Under the pieces are notes generated by a model. That model did no database searches. It was not told the origin of the DNA and was given only the letters and a program-made list of their open reading frames with translations. From positions 1-10,185 of the forward strand of contig DREN01000256.1 in the NCBI GenBank assembly GCA_011051075.1: a DNA stretch of 10,185 nucleotides. Direction: 5' to 3'. This document shows, piece after piece, positions 1 to 6,778 of this stretch; within the stretch, counting starts at the first letter, position 1, and each line of letters begins with the position of its first letter. The position numbers were made by a program, and so were the translations under genes. The stretch comes from Deltaproteobacteria bacterium (GTDB lineage: Bacteria; Desulfobacterota; DSM-4660; Desulfatiglandales; Desulfatiglandaceae).

Positions 1-51
1 AGATACCAGCAAAAGCAGTCGATGTTAAGTTATTTTATTATTTAAGGACGT

Positions 52-207
52 CCCCCTGGTCACGTGGGCCGGGAAATCCTTGAGCTACAGGGATACAAAA
101 TCTTAGATGCGGAAAATGGTATAGAGGCCTTGAAGGTCAGCGAAAAGCACGAAGGCGAGATACACCTTATGATAACAGATGTGGTGATGCCGAAGATGGG
201 TGGCAGG
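52..207 (+). pseudogene. Remnant of a response-regulator receiver domain
   Basis: The reading frame from about position 64 encodes the middle of a CheY-like receiver domain. It has the helix/strand pattern REILELQGYKILDAENG and then the phosphoacceptor strand ending in LMITDVVMPKMGGR, where the Asp of the ITD segment (codon 178-180) is the likely phosphorylation site. The N-terminal acidic pocket (usually VVDDE) is missing: an in-frame TAA lies at 43-45. Around 52-66 a neighbouring frame reads PLVT, as if a frameshift had separated it from the REILEL segment. On the right, similarity stops abruptly after codon 205-207, with no Thr/Lys half of the domain. The style resembles receiver domains at the C-terminus of hybrid histidine kinases (family knowledge). 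I read it as a decayed fragment and not a functional gene. The short ORF that continues to 249 is simply antisense to the GntR gene. Confidence 0.6.
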
Positions 208-859
208 CCTCCTCCATGGTGCTCAGAAAGGAGTCCAGAGCGGCCATAATGTGCTGCCTCACCTTGTTTTCAACCTCCTGGGGTGACGCGTTCCTATCCC
301 TGAACAGATCGGCAATTTCACGGTGAACCTTCAAGGGATCCCCGAAGCCCTCTTCATAGAACTGGTAGGTATTCTGCTGCCACAAGGTACAGATGCGCAG
401 GTTCTGAATGATGTCGATCAGGGTCTGGTTGTGAGAGGCATTTATAAACGCCTCATGAAAGGCCACATGGTGCCTGGAGTACTCCGCGAAATCGTCCCCC
501 TGTATGGAGAGACGCATATGCTCCAGGCATTTTTCCATCTCATCCACATGCCCCTTTGCGCTGTTTTCATAGGCGAGGCGGGCCGCAAGTCCTTCCAGGT
601 TGGCCCTTATGGGAAAGATATTTTTCACATCCTTCCGGCCCATTCTCTTTACAAAGGCGCCTTTCCAGGGGAGTATTTCCACAAGGCCCTCCTTTTCCAG
701 GACCCTGAAGGCCTCTCTCAGGGGTGTGCGGCTCACCCCAAAGCCATGTTTCAGCCTCTCTTCAAGGAGCTGGTCTCCCCCCTTGAGCTTCCCCGTAAGA
801 ATACCTTCCCTGAGCTCGTTGGCGATCTGGTGAACCAGGGTGAGGGATTTGAAGGCCAT
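167..859 (-). CDS. GntR-family transcriptional regulator, FadR/FCD subfamily
   Basis: This is a 230-residue DNA-binding regulator. Residues about 5-70 form the GntR winged helix-turn-helix (LREGILTGKLKGGDQL, then SRTPLREAFRVLEKEGLV at 43-60). Residues about 78-215 form the helical FCD ligand domain. Candidate metal ligands are H135 (in AFHEAF), H179 (in VHREI) and H203 (in RQHIM); the Asp usual four residues before the first His is replaced by H131. FCD regulators usually bind organic or amino acids and repress nearby catabolic genes, but no such target lies in this window and the effector is unknown. I chose ATG at 859 because the N-terminus then matches the family and a GGGG lies 6 nt upstream. 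A GTG at 904 would add 15 residues unlike the family. The last ~13 codons (ACHPSSASPHLLS) are antisense to the receiver remnant, so the natural C-terminus was probably replaced. A candidate self-operator lies upstream. Confidence 0.85.
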   Translation of the reverse strand: MAFKSLTLVHQIANELREGILTGKLKGGDQLLEERLKHGFGVSRTPLREAFRVLEKEGLVEILPWKGAFVKRMGRKDVKNIFPIRANLEGLAARLAYENSAKGHVDEMEKCLEHMRLSIQGDDFAEYSRHHVAFHEAFINASHNQTLIDIIQNLRICTLWQQNTYQFYEEGFGDPLKVHREIADLFRDRNASPQEVENKVRQHIMAALDSFLSTMEEACHPSSASPHLLS

Positions 860-926
860 CTTGTACCCCGCGTAACAGGAGGAAAAAGGTTCTTGGAACC
901 GCACAAAAGGATTACCGATAGTAGTC

Positions 927-961
927 TTGTCGACAATATTCTAATCCACCCTTTAGGTCAA
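927..961 (-). promoter_or_regulatory. Candidate gntR promoter with palindromic operator
   Basis: On the - strand, TTGACC (961-956) is followed after 17 nt by TATTGT (938-933), a plausible sigma-70 promoter placing the start near 926. An alternative -10, TAGAAT, lies at 943-938. The perfect 10-bp palindrome TTGTCGACAA (927-936) overlaps the -10. GntR/FadR regulators bind short palindromes of the general form TNGT..ACNA (family knowledge), so repression of its own gene is a reasonable inference. No binding has been shown. Confidence 0.45.
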
Positions 962-1016
962 GGAAAATGTGCCGTTTTTCCCTGAACCTGGAATTCCTGG
1001 GGGTGTAAAATTTCTC

Positions 1017-1045
1017 TTGACTGTGGAAATCAACTATATTATCCT
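1017..1045 (+). promoter_or_regulatory. Candidate promoter of the tRNA-Gly gene
   Basis: TTGACT (1017-1022) is followed, after 17 nt, by TATCCT (1040-1045), matching the sigma-70 consensus at 5 of 6 and 4 of 6 positions. Predicted transcription would start near 1052, about 55 nt before the mature tRNA 5' end. An overlapping TATTAT (1037-1042) matches -10 better but would leave only 14 nt of spacer. The rest of the 860-1107 interval holds no convincing ORF. Confidence 0.4.
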
Positions 1046-1107
1046 TTCCCCAATATGGATAAGTGGTATGCTGTCTCCACAGGTGAGAGAGCTGCCCCAA
1101 GTCCCGG

Positions 1108-1183
1108 GCGGGCATAGCTCAGCTGGTAGAGTACAAGCTTCCCAAGCTTGGTGTCGCGGGTTCGAACCCCGTTGCCCGCTCCA
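1108..1183 (+). tRNA. tRNA-Gly (anticodon CCC)
   Basis: A full cloverleaf can be drawn. The acceptor stem GCGGGCA (1108-1114) pairs perfectly with TGCCCGC (1173-1179). The D arm is GCTC/GAGT around the AGCTGGTA loop. The anticodon arm is CAAGC-TTCCCAA-GCTTG (1134-1150), with anticodon CCC at 1141-1143. The T arm is GCGGG-TTCGAAC-CCCGT (1156-1172). The discriminator is T1180 and CCA is encoded (1181-1183). C35, C36, U73 and the G1-C72/C2-G71 pairs agree with known bacterial glycyl-tRNA synthetase identity elements. It reads GGG codons. The anticodon arm is unusually symmetrical, with AAGCTT on both sides of CCC. No clear intrinsic terminator follows it, so it may be co-transcribed with the rimP operon. 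Confidence 0.97.
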
Positions 1184-1246
1184 TTTGACGCCTGATCGCC
1201 GTTGAATCTTGACGTCATTCCCCCTTTTTGAGGTTGTCAACCGGTT

Positions 1247-1260
1247 TCAAAGGCCTTTGA
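1247..1260. promoter_or_regulatory. 14-bp perfect palindrome upstream of the rimP operon
   Basis: TCAAAGGCCTTTGA is a perfect 14-bp DNA palindrome between the tRNA gene and the candidate rimP promoter, about 12 bp before that promoter's -35. It could be a protein-binding site. There is no spacer for an RNA hairpin loop, so a DNA-level role is more likely than an RNA one. Function unknown. Confidence 0.3.
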
Positions 1261-1271
1261 CCTACTTCGAA

Positions 1272-1300
1272 TTGCGGACACTGCGTTGGTTTTTCATAAT
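1272..1300 (+). promoter_or_regulatory. Candidate promoter of the rimP-nusA-infB operon
   Basis: TTGCGG (1272-1277), a 17-nt spacer, and CATAAT (1295-1300) give a 3/6 plus 5/6 match to the sigma-70 consensus. Transcription would start near 1307 and give a leader of roughly 100 nt that ends in the terminator-like hairpin. Read-through from the tRNA promoter is an alternative or additional source of transcripts. Confidence 0.35.
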
Positions 1301-1366
1301 TCCTTCTATGTTTCTTACAGAGGACCTTATGTAATAAAAGCGCTTTACAATCCGGTCTGCAGGGGG

Positions 1367-1397
1367 AAGCGGGCGTCACGGCCCGCTTTTTTGTTTT
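1367..1397 (+). terminator. Intrinsic terminator / probable attenuator in the rimP leader
   Basis: AAGCGGGC (1367-1374) and GCCCGCTT (1381-1388) form an 8-bp GC-rich stem around a 6-nt loop, followed by TTTTTTGTTTT (1387-1397). This has every mark of a Rho-independent terminator. It sits 13 nt before the rimP TTG start, so it must be read through for the operon to be expressed. As the operon encodes NusA, which affects pausing and intrinsic termination, an autoregulatory attenuator is plausible. Terminators in rimP/nusA leaders are known in other proteobacteria. It may also simply end the tRNA transcript. Confidence 0.8.
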
Positions 1398-1410
1398 GCA
1401 GGGACTGACA

Positions 1411-1899
1411 TTGGCACAGACCATAGAGCAAAAGACCCACCCGGTCACAGAACAGGTAGCCGCCCTCGTTGAACCGGTTGTTGATGAGATGGGGGTTGAA
1501 CTGGTGGATGTGGAATACCTCTCTGAAAACGGCAGGTGGATTCTCAGGATCTACGTGGATAAACCGGGGGGGGTCACCCTTGATGACTGTGTACGGGTAA
1601 GCAGGGAGATCGATGACCTGATTGAAGTCAAGGATATCTTCCATCAGGAGTACGTCCTTGAGGTCTCGTCCCCCGGCCTGAACAGGCGTCTCAAAAAGGA
1701 GAGGGACTTTGAGAGGGTAGTGGGAAAAACCATCAGGGTCAGAATGATCACCCCCATTGGAGGACGGCGGAATTTCAAGGGCATCCTCCATTCCTTTGAG
1801 AACGGGATTCTGCGCCTGAGGGTGGAAGACGACTCTTTTCTGCTCCCCTACAGGGATTTGGACAGGGCTAATTTGGTGTATGAATTTAAACAAAGTTGA
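1411..1899 (+). CDS. rimP: Ribosome maturation factor RimP
   Basis: RimP binds the free 30S subunit and promotes its maturation in the cytoplasm. The 162-residue product (E. coli form about 150) has the N-terminal alpha/beta domain (VEPVVDEMGVELVDVEY, LRIYVDKPGGVTLDDC) and the hallmark VSSPGLNRRL, followed by the C-terminal SH3-like domain (about 95-160; FKGILHSFENGILRL). I chose TTG at 1411 as start because AGGGA (1400-1404) lies 6 nt upstream. The upstream TTG at 1396 falls inside the terminator T-tract. It is the first gene of the operon; nusA follows after 21 nt. The non-ATG start next to an attenuator may keep expression low. Confidence 0.95.
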   Translation: MAQTIEQKTHPVTEQVAALVEPVVDEMGVELVDVEYLSENGRWILRIYVDKPGGVTLDDCVRVSREIDDLIEVKDIFHQEYVLEVSSPGLNRRLKKERDFERVVGKTIRVRMITPIGGRRNFKGILHSFENGILRLRVEDDSFLLPYRDLDRANLVYEFKQS

Positions 1900-1920
1900 A
1901 CGTTTTTTGGAGCCTAAATA

Positions 1921-3429
1921 ATGATTTCGGATCTACAGAGAGTTATTGACCAGGTGGCCCGTGAAAAGGGCGTTGATCAGGAAATCCTCATAGACACCCT
2001 GGAAGAGGCGGTAAGAACAGCGGCTCGAAAGAAATTCGGTCCCGAGTATGACCTGGAGGTAAACTACAACGGAGACCAGGGAGAGATTGAGGCCTTTGAA
2101 TTCAAGGAGGTTGTTGAAGAGGTGACCAACAAGAACCTTCAGATCTCCGTTGAAGAGGCCCGGGAGATAGATCCGGAATCAGAGATCGGCGACAGCCTCG
2201 GAGTCAAAATGGACACAGAGGCCTTTGGAAGGATCGCGGCCCAGTCAGCAAAACAGGTGATAATGCAAAGGCTGAAAGAGGCCGAGAGAAACATGGTCTA
2301 TGACGATTTCAAGGATCGGCGCGGAGAGATTCTCAACGGGATCGTTCAGCGGTTTGACAGGGGAGCCATTATAGTCAACGTGGGGAAATCAGACGCGGAA
2401 CTGCCCCATAAAGAGCAGATACCCAGAGAGTCCTACAGGCAGGGCGATCGAATCAGGGCCTATATCCTGGAGGTGAGGCAGATCAGCAGGGGTCCACAGA
2501 TCATACTCTCCAGGACCCATCCCAACTTCCTGGCGGCCCTTTTTGAAAATGAGGTCCCTGAGATATCAGAAGGCATCGTTCAGATAATGCAGGTGGCAAG
2601 GGAACCGGGGGCCAGGGCAAAGATCGCTGTAAGCTCAAGAGACTCCGACGTGGACCCTGTTGGAGCGTGCGTGGGAATGAAGGGAAGAAGGGTGCAGGCG
2701 GTGGTGCAGGAACTGCGCGGGGAAAAAATAGATATCGTCACCTGGCATCCTGACGCGGCAAAGTTCATATGCAACGCACTGGCCCCCGCAGAAATTACCA
2801 GAGTCATCGTGGACGAGGAAAACCGCAGCATGGAGGTGGTGGTCCCTGACGACCAGTTGTCCCTGGCCATAGGAAAAAGGGGACAGAACGTCAGGCTGGC
2901 CTCGAAGTTGACCGGATGGAGGTTGGACGTGGTCGGCGAGACCGACTATAACGAGGCCCTCAAAGATGGGTACAGGTCTCTTCTCGACCTGCATGGAATC
3001 GGAGAAAAGAGGGCAACCGAACTGTACGAGGCTGACTTCAAGTCCGCGGGGGACGTGGCAGGGGCAAATGTGGAGGAACTCCTCTCGGTCAAGGGGATGT
3101 CTGAATTAAGGGCAGAGGAACTCATCAGGGAGGCCACCCGTTATACTGATGAACACGCCAGGGCTGAAACACTCTCCAAGGAGAAGGAAGAGGATGAACA
3201 GCGAGAATCAGAGGAAATCCCTTCGGGAGATCAGATGAGCGAAACAGGGGATGAAAATACCCCACGGGATGAAGAGACCGGAACCGATTCTGCTGAAGAC
3301 ACCCCTTCGGGGGATCTCATTGATCAGGTCGGAGATGAAACCGGGGATGAAGATCTCTCTGGCACTGAAACGTCCGGCGCCCGGGAAGATGAAAAGCTGC
3401 AGGCCCAGGATGAGCCTGCCACAGAGTAA
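1921..3429 (+). CDS. nusA: Transcription termination/antitermination factor NusA
   Basis: NusA binds RNA polymerase and nascent RNA, and modulates pausing, termination and antitermination. The 502-residue protein shows the N-terminal polymerase-binding domain (1-~128), an S1 domain (~133-198), KH1 (~228-275, GMKG loop at 252-255) and KH2 (~300-343, GKRG at 318-321). Two helix-hairpin-helix motifs follow (LHGIGEKRATEL from 357; LLSVKGMSELRAEEL from 387), like half of the acidic-repeat region of E. coli NusA. The tail (~413-502) is very acidic and low in complexity, and contains two related PSGD...GDE units (434-444 and 462-475). The ATG has TTGGAG 8 nt upstream. The gene sits between rimP and rnpM, as in most bacteria. 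The tail may be a flexible, possibly autoinhibitory segment; that is inference. Confidence 0.97.
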   Translation: MISDLQRVIDQVAREKGVDQEILIDTLEEAVRTAARKKFGPEYDLEVNYNGDQGEIEAFEFKEVVEEVTNKNLQISVEEAREIDPESEIGDSLGVKMDTEAFGRIAAQSAKQVIMQRLKEAERNMVYDDFKDRRGEILNGIVQRFDRGAIIVNVGKSDAELPHKEQIPRESYRQGDRIRAYILEVRQISRGPQIILSRTHPNFLAALFENEVPEISEGIVQIMQVAREPGARAKIAVSSRDSDVDPVGACVGMKGRRVQAVVQELRGEKIDIVTWHPDAAKFICNALAPAEITRVIVDEENRSMEVVVPDDQLSLAIGKRGQNVRLASKLTGWRLDVVGETDYNEALKDGYRSLLDLHGIGEKRATELYEADFKSAGDVAGANVEELLSVKGMSELRAEELIREATRYTDEHARAETLSKEKEEDEQRESEEIPSGDQMSETGDENTPRDEETGTDSAEDTPSGDLIDQVGDETGDEDLSGTETSGAREDEKLQAQDEPATE

Positions 3430-3457
3430 TAAAGAGCAGGGGAATCAAAGGCGGCCC

Positions 3458-3709
3458 ATGAGTAAGGGTAAGGGACACGTACCGGTAAGGACCTGCGTAT
3501 GCTGCGGCGCAAAGCGGGGCAAGATGGATCTGGTGAGGCTCGTCAGAAGGCCTGGAGGGGTGGTGGTCCTGGATCCCGAAGGGAACCTTCCTGGGCGCGG
3601 GGCCTATGTGTGTAACGACGAGTCCTGCATGAACGCCCTTGAAACGAACAGGCGTCTCAACAGGGCCTTCAGGACTGAAAACAGGGTAGTGTTCGGCCAA
3701 TCTGAATAA
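3458..3709 (+). CDS. rnpM: YlxR family protein RnpM (RNase P modulator)
   Basis: This is a small basic 83-residue protein of the YlxR/DUF448 family, an RNA-binding fold found between nusA and infB. The B. subtilis member was shown to bind and modulate RNase P (hence RnpM). Visible signatures are RTCVCCG with C13 and C16 near the N-terminus, LVRLVRRPGG, then LPGRGAYVC (44-52), C57 and LNRAFR (67-72). The four Cys may form a small metal or structural site. ATG at 3458 has AAAGG 6 nt upstream and gives a family-like N-terminus. ATG at 3410 would add 16 residues and overlap nusA. The L7Ae-like ylxQ gene that often follows in Firmicutes is absent; infB comes next after 15 nt. Confidence 0.92.
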   Translation: MSKGKGHVPVRTCVCCGAKRGKMDLVRLVRRPGGVVVLDPEGNLPGRGAYVCNDESCMNALETNRRLNRAFRTENRVVFGQSE

Positions 3710-3724
3710 TTTTTGGGGGAATCG

Positions 3725-6418
3725 ATGGCTAAAGTCAGGGTTTATGAATTAGCAAAAGAACTCAACATGGACAGCAAAAAGCTGCTTGAAAAGCTCAACG
3801 CCGGCGGCATGCAGGTCAACAACCACATGAGTACCCTGGATGAAAAGTCCGTTATCAGGGCGAGGGATATCGTATCCGGAGCCGTATCAGAAGTGGTGGA
3901 GGAAAAGCGAATCAAGCCTACGGTGATCCGCAGACGCAAGAAGCTTATAAAAGTCCAGAAGAAACCCCCAGAAGAAGCGGCAGAAGAAAAGCCGGAACCA
4001 GAAGTAACAGAACCTGCCCCTGAACAGGCGGCAGCAGAGGAGAAGACGCCTGTCCAGGAGATGCCTTCCAGACAGGGTGTAACGGAATCGAAACCCGTCC
4101 CCACCCGGGGCCAGAAAGAGCCGCCCCCCGTTTCCCAAGCCCCTAAAGAAGGACCAGAGATCACCACACCGGTTGAAGAGCCTCCGGCTGAAGCTAAGGA
4201 GCCCATAGCAGGGCCACAGGAAGACGAGGCCTTAAAGGAGAAGCCGGTTAAACGGGCCAAGACCAAAAGGGTGAAGAGGAAAAAGGCCGATGAACCGGCC
4301 AAGATCATAATGACGCCTGAGGAAGGCCCTCTAAAGGATATACTTGCCAAAAAAGTCCCGGTCAGGGAAGCAGAGGCCCCGCCGGCCAGGCCCCCGAGGC
4401 CTGAGTTTCCCCCGGAGGTCCCCGAACAGGTGGTGGAAAAGCCGAAAAAGGCCCCCTCCCACAAGAAAAAGAAGGGGAAGAAGGGTGTAAAGACAGAGGG
4501 GGTCCCTGATCGGATCACGTTCAGACGGCGAAAAAAGGAAGTTTACGAACGGGTCGATCTTTACGGGGGCCATCCCCGGAAACGAAAAGGCCTGAAGGGG
4601 ACAAAAAGGGGGAAAGAGAGTCCCAAGAAGTTCAAGCATACGGAGATCACCGTTCCCAAGGCCATCAAGAGAAGGATCAAGGTGCAGGAATCTGTCACGG
4701 TGGTGGACCTGGCCAAGGCCATGGGTACCAAGGCCACCGAGCTCATGAGACGCCTGATCAGCTCCGGGGTAATGGCGAAAAACATCAACCAGGCCATAGA
4801 CTTTGAATCCGCATCCATAGTGGCGGACGACTTTGGTTTCGAGCTGGAACTGGACACCTTTGAGGAAGAAAAATTCTTTTCAGATATTGCAGATGAACCT
4901 GAAGACCTGCAACCCAGACCGCCCGTGGTGACCATCATGGGACATGTGGACCACGGAAAGACCTCCCTGCTCGATTATATTCGTAAGTCCAATATCATAG
5001 GAGGGGAATCCGGGGGCATCACGCAGCATATAGGGGCCTATTATGTGAAGACACCGGAAGGAGACATCGTTTTTCTGGACACGCCCGGCCATGAGGCCTT
5101 TACCGCGATGAGGGCGCGGGGGGCCAGGGTTACCGACATCATAGTGCTGGTTGTGGCCGCGGACGACGGCACCATGCCCCAGACAAAGGAGGCCATTAAT
5201 CACGCCCGTGCCGCCAACATACCCATAGTAGTTGCGGTCAACAAGATCGACAAACCTGAAGCAGATCCTGAAAAGGTAAAGAGGGAGTTAGCCGAACTGG
5301 ATCTGGCCCCTGAAGAATGGGGCGGGGAAACCCTTTTAGGTCATGTGTCCGCAAAAACGGGTGAAGGGGTTGAAGAGCTTTTAGGGCTTATACTGCTTCA
5401 GACAGAGATGCTGGAACTGAAAGGTAACCCCAAAAGGGACGCCATAGGCACGGTTATCGAAGCGGAATTGGACAGGAGCAAAGGTCCGGTGGCCACGGTT
5501 CTGATCAAGAACGGCACACTGACACCCGGCTGCCACTTCGTGTGCGGAGATCACTTCGGCCGGGTCAGGGCCATGCTTGACTACAGGGGGAAGGCCATAA
5601 AAAGCGCCGGACCTTCGGTTCCGGTGAAGCTATACGGCATTTCAGGCGTTCCCATGGCAGGTCATGAATTCGCAGTGGTGAAGGACGAAAAGACCGCCAA
5701 ACAGATCATTGAGCATCGAAAGGCGAGGACCCAGCAGGACCGGCAGGTGAAGAGGGGACCGGTAAGCCTTGACGACCTTTTTGACAGGATAAGCGAGGGA
5801 GACGTCAAAGAGCTGAACATCATACTCAAGACAGATGTTCAGGGCTCGGCCGAGGCCCTTTCCGATTCACTGGTGAAACAGAGTACCGATGAGGTCAAGC
5901 TCAACGTGATCCATTCCGCCACAGGCGCCATTACAGAGTCGGACGTGATGCTTGCCGCCGCCTCCGGGGCCATTATCATAGGGTTCAACGTGAGGGCAAA
6001 CCCACGCGTTGTGGAGATTGCGGAAAAGGAAAACGTGGATATACGCTACTACGACGTCATATATAACGCCATCAAGGATATCCGCCTCGCCATGACAGGC
6101 CTGTTAGAGCCCATATTAGAAGAGCACGTTATCGGGCATGCGGAGGTTAAAGAGATATTCCGTGTGCCCAAGGTGGGGGCGGTCGCAGGATGTCAGGTCA
6201 CGGACGGACGTGTGGACAGGAATGCGAAGGTCAGACTCCTGCGGGACAACGTGGTGGTATTTGACGGAAAGCTTGCCTCGCTCAGACGGTTCAAAGAGGA
6301 TGTCAAGGAGGTCCAGAGCGGTTATGAATGCGGTATCGGTCTGGAAAACTTCAGCGACATAAAACCTGCGGATATTTTCGAGATCTACCGTGTGGAGGAG
6401 GTGGCCGCGGAGCTTTAG
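3725..6418 (+). CDS. infB: Translation initiation factor IF-2
   Basis: IF2 is the GTPase that brings initiator fMet-tRNA to the 30S subunit and promotes subunit joining. The 897-residue protein (E. coli 890) starts with an IF2_N domain (~1-55, VRVYELAKELNM). A long Lys/Glu/Pro-rich linker (~60-300, including KKKKGKKG) follows, then a second IF2_N unit (~310-380, VTVVDLAKAMGTKATELM). The G domain has G1 GHVDHGKT (406-413), G2 GGITQHIGAY, G3 DTPGHEAF, G4 NKID (506-509) and G5 SAK. A beta-barrel domain II (from ~567), the IF2-specific domain III (~681-790) and the C-terminal fMet-tRNA-binding barrel (~800-890) complete it. ATG at 3725 follows GGGGGA; a TTG at 3713 would add only 4 residues. DUF503 starts 3 nt after the stop, pointing to coupled translation. 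Confidence 0.98.
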   Translation: MAKVRVYELAKELNMDSKKLLEKLNAGGMQVNNHMSTLDEKSVIRARDIVSGAVSEVVEEKRIKPTVIRRRKKLIKVQKKPPEEAAEEKPEPEVTEPAPEQAAAEEKTPVQEMPSRQGVTESKPVPTRGQKEPPPVSQAPKEGPEITTPVEEPPAEAKEPIAGPQEDEALKEKPVKRAKTKRVKRKKADEPAKIIMTPEEGPLKDILAKKVPVREAEAPPARPPRPEFPPEVPEQVVEKPKKAPSHKKKKGKKGVKTEGVPDRITFRRRKKEVYERVDLYGGHPRKRKGLKGTKRGKESPKKFKHTEITVPKAIKRRIKVQESVTVVDLAKAMGTKATELMRRLISSGVMAKNINQAIDFESASIVADDFGFELELDTFEEEKFFSDIADEPEDLQPRPPVVTIMGHVDHGKTSLLDYIRKSNIIGGESGGITQHIGAYYVKTPEGDIVFLDTPGHEAFTAMRARGARVTDIIVLVVAADDGTMPQTKEAINHARAANIPIVVAVNKIDKPEADPEKVKRELAELDLAPEEWGGETLLGHVSAKTGEGVEELLGLILLQTEMLELKGNPKRDAIGTVIEAELDRSKGPVATVLIKNGTLTPGCHFVCGDHFGRVRAMLDYRGKAIKSAGPSVPVKLYGISGVPMAGHEFAVVKDEKTAKQIIEHRKARTQQDRQVKRGPVSLDDLFDRISEGDVKELNIILKTDVQGSAEALSDSLVKQSTDEVKLNVIHSATGAITESDVMLAAASGAIIIGFNVRANPRVVEIAEKENVDIRYYDVIYNAIKDIRLAMTGLLEPILEEHVIGHAEVKEIFRVPKVGAVAGCQVTDGRVDRNAKVRLLRDNVVVFDGKLASLRRFKEDVKEVQSGYECGIGLENFSDIKPADIFEIYRVEEVAAEL

Positions 6419-6421
6419 GAG

Positions 6422-6709
6422 ATGGTTGTCGGGACCTTGAAAATTGAATTTCTGCTCTTTGATAACCGGTCTCTCAAGGGGAAACGGAAGGTGGTTCGGA
6501 GCATGATCGACAAGGTAAAGGCCAGGTTCAACGTCTCCATCGCAGAGGTGGGCTCCAACGATAAGTGGCAGAAGATTGAGCTTGGGATCAGTGCAGTTGG
6601 CAACGATCGCCGTCACATCGACTCTTCCTTAAACCACACACTCAAATTTCTCGAATCCCTCTACCTGGCGCAGATCGTGGACACTGAAATGGAAATCTTC
6701 AACCTGTAA
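6422..6709 (+). CDS. ylxP: DUF503 (YlxP-like) protein
   Basis: This is a 95-residue protein of the DUF503 family, commonly encoded between infB and rbfA. It shows the family's N-terminal strand (MVVGTLKIEF), the SLKGKRKVVRSMIDKVKARFNVSIAEV segment (in pieces, residues ~17-43), then W49 and GISAVGND. It is predicted to be a small ferredoxin-like alpha/beta fold. Its exact role is not well established. Its constant place beside ribosome-biogenesis genes suggests a role in translation or 30S maturation (inference). The ATG lies 3 nt after the infB stop, with GGAG at 6409-6412, 9 nt upstream. It is followed by a 124-nt non-coding gap. Confidence 0.88.
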   Translation: MVVGTLKIEFLLFDNRSLKGKRKVVRSMIDKVKARFNVSIAEVGSNDKWQKIELGISAVGNDRRHIDSSLNHTLKFLESLYLAQIVDTEMEIFNL

Positions 6710-6763
6710 ATCACCTGCGGGACATTGTGTTAATCTCGGTAATATAGAGTTTCAGATAATGAT

Positions 6764-6778
6764 TTTGGCAAGGCCAAA
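6764..6778 (+). other. Small hairpin in the gap before rbfA
   Basis: TTTGGC (6764-6769) and GCCAAA (6773-6778) pair perfectly around a 3-nt loop. No T-run follows, so this is not an intrinsic terminator. The surrounding 6710-6833 holds no ORF and no convincing promoter. It may be a processing or stability element, or chance. Confidence 0.3.

Noticed and set aside
323..985. 220-residue + strand ORF opposite the GntR gene
   Set aside because: It is antisense to a clear GntR/FCD protein, has no recognisable domain, and arises from the codon structure of the real gene.
1108..1183. tRNA-Gly gene as an integration site for a mobile element
   Set aside because: No integrase, no direct repeat of the tRNA 3' end and no element genes are visible in the window; the disrupted genes lie on the tRNA's 5' side.
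969..1240. Short ORFs running through the tRNA-Gly region on both strands
   Set aside because: They read through a perfect tRNA gene and carry no protein-like pattern.
1396..1410. Upstream TTG start for rimP
   Set aside because: It lies in the terminator T-tract without a ribosome binding site; TTG 1411 has AGGGA at proper spacing.
1345..1893. 182-residue - strand ORF opposite rimP
   Set aside because: Shadow of rimP, which has unmistakable family motifs in the + frame.
3251..3457. N-terminal extension of the YlxR frame back into nusA
   Set aside because: The frame is open by chance in the acidic nusA tail; the extension is K/M/P-rich and unlike YlxR N-termini. ATG 3458 fits the family.
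3742..4518. 258-residue Ser/Gly-rich - strand ORF opposite infB
   Set aside because: The composition is just the reverse complement of the Lys/Glu/Pro-rich IF2 linker; no start signals or domain.
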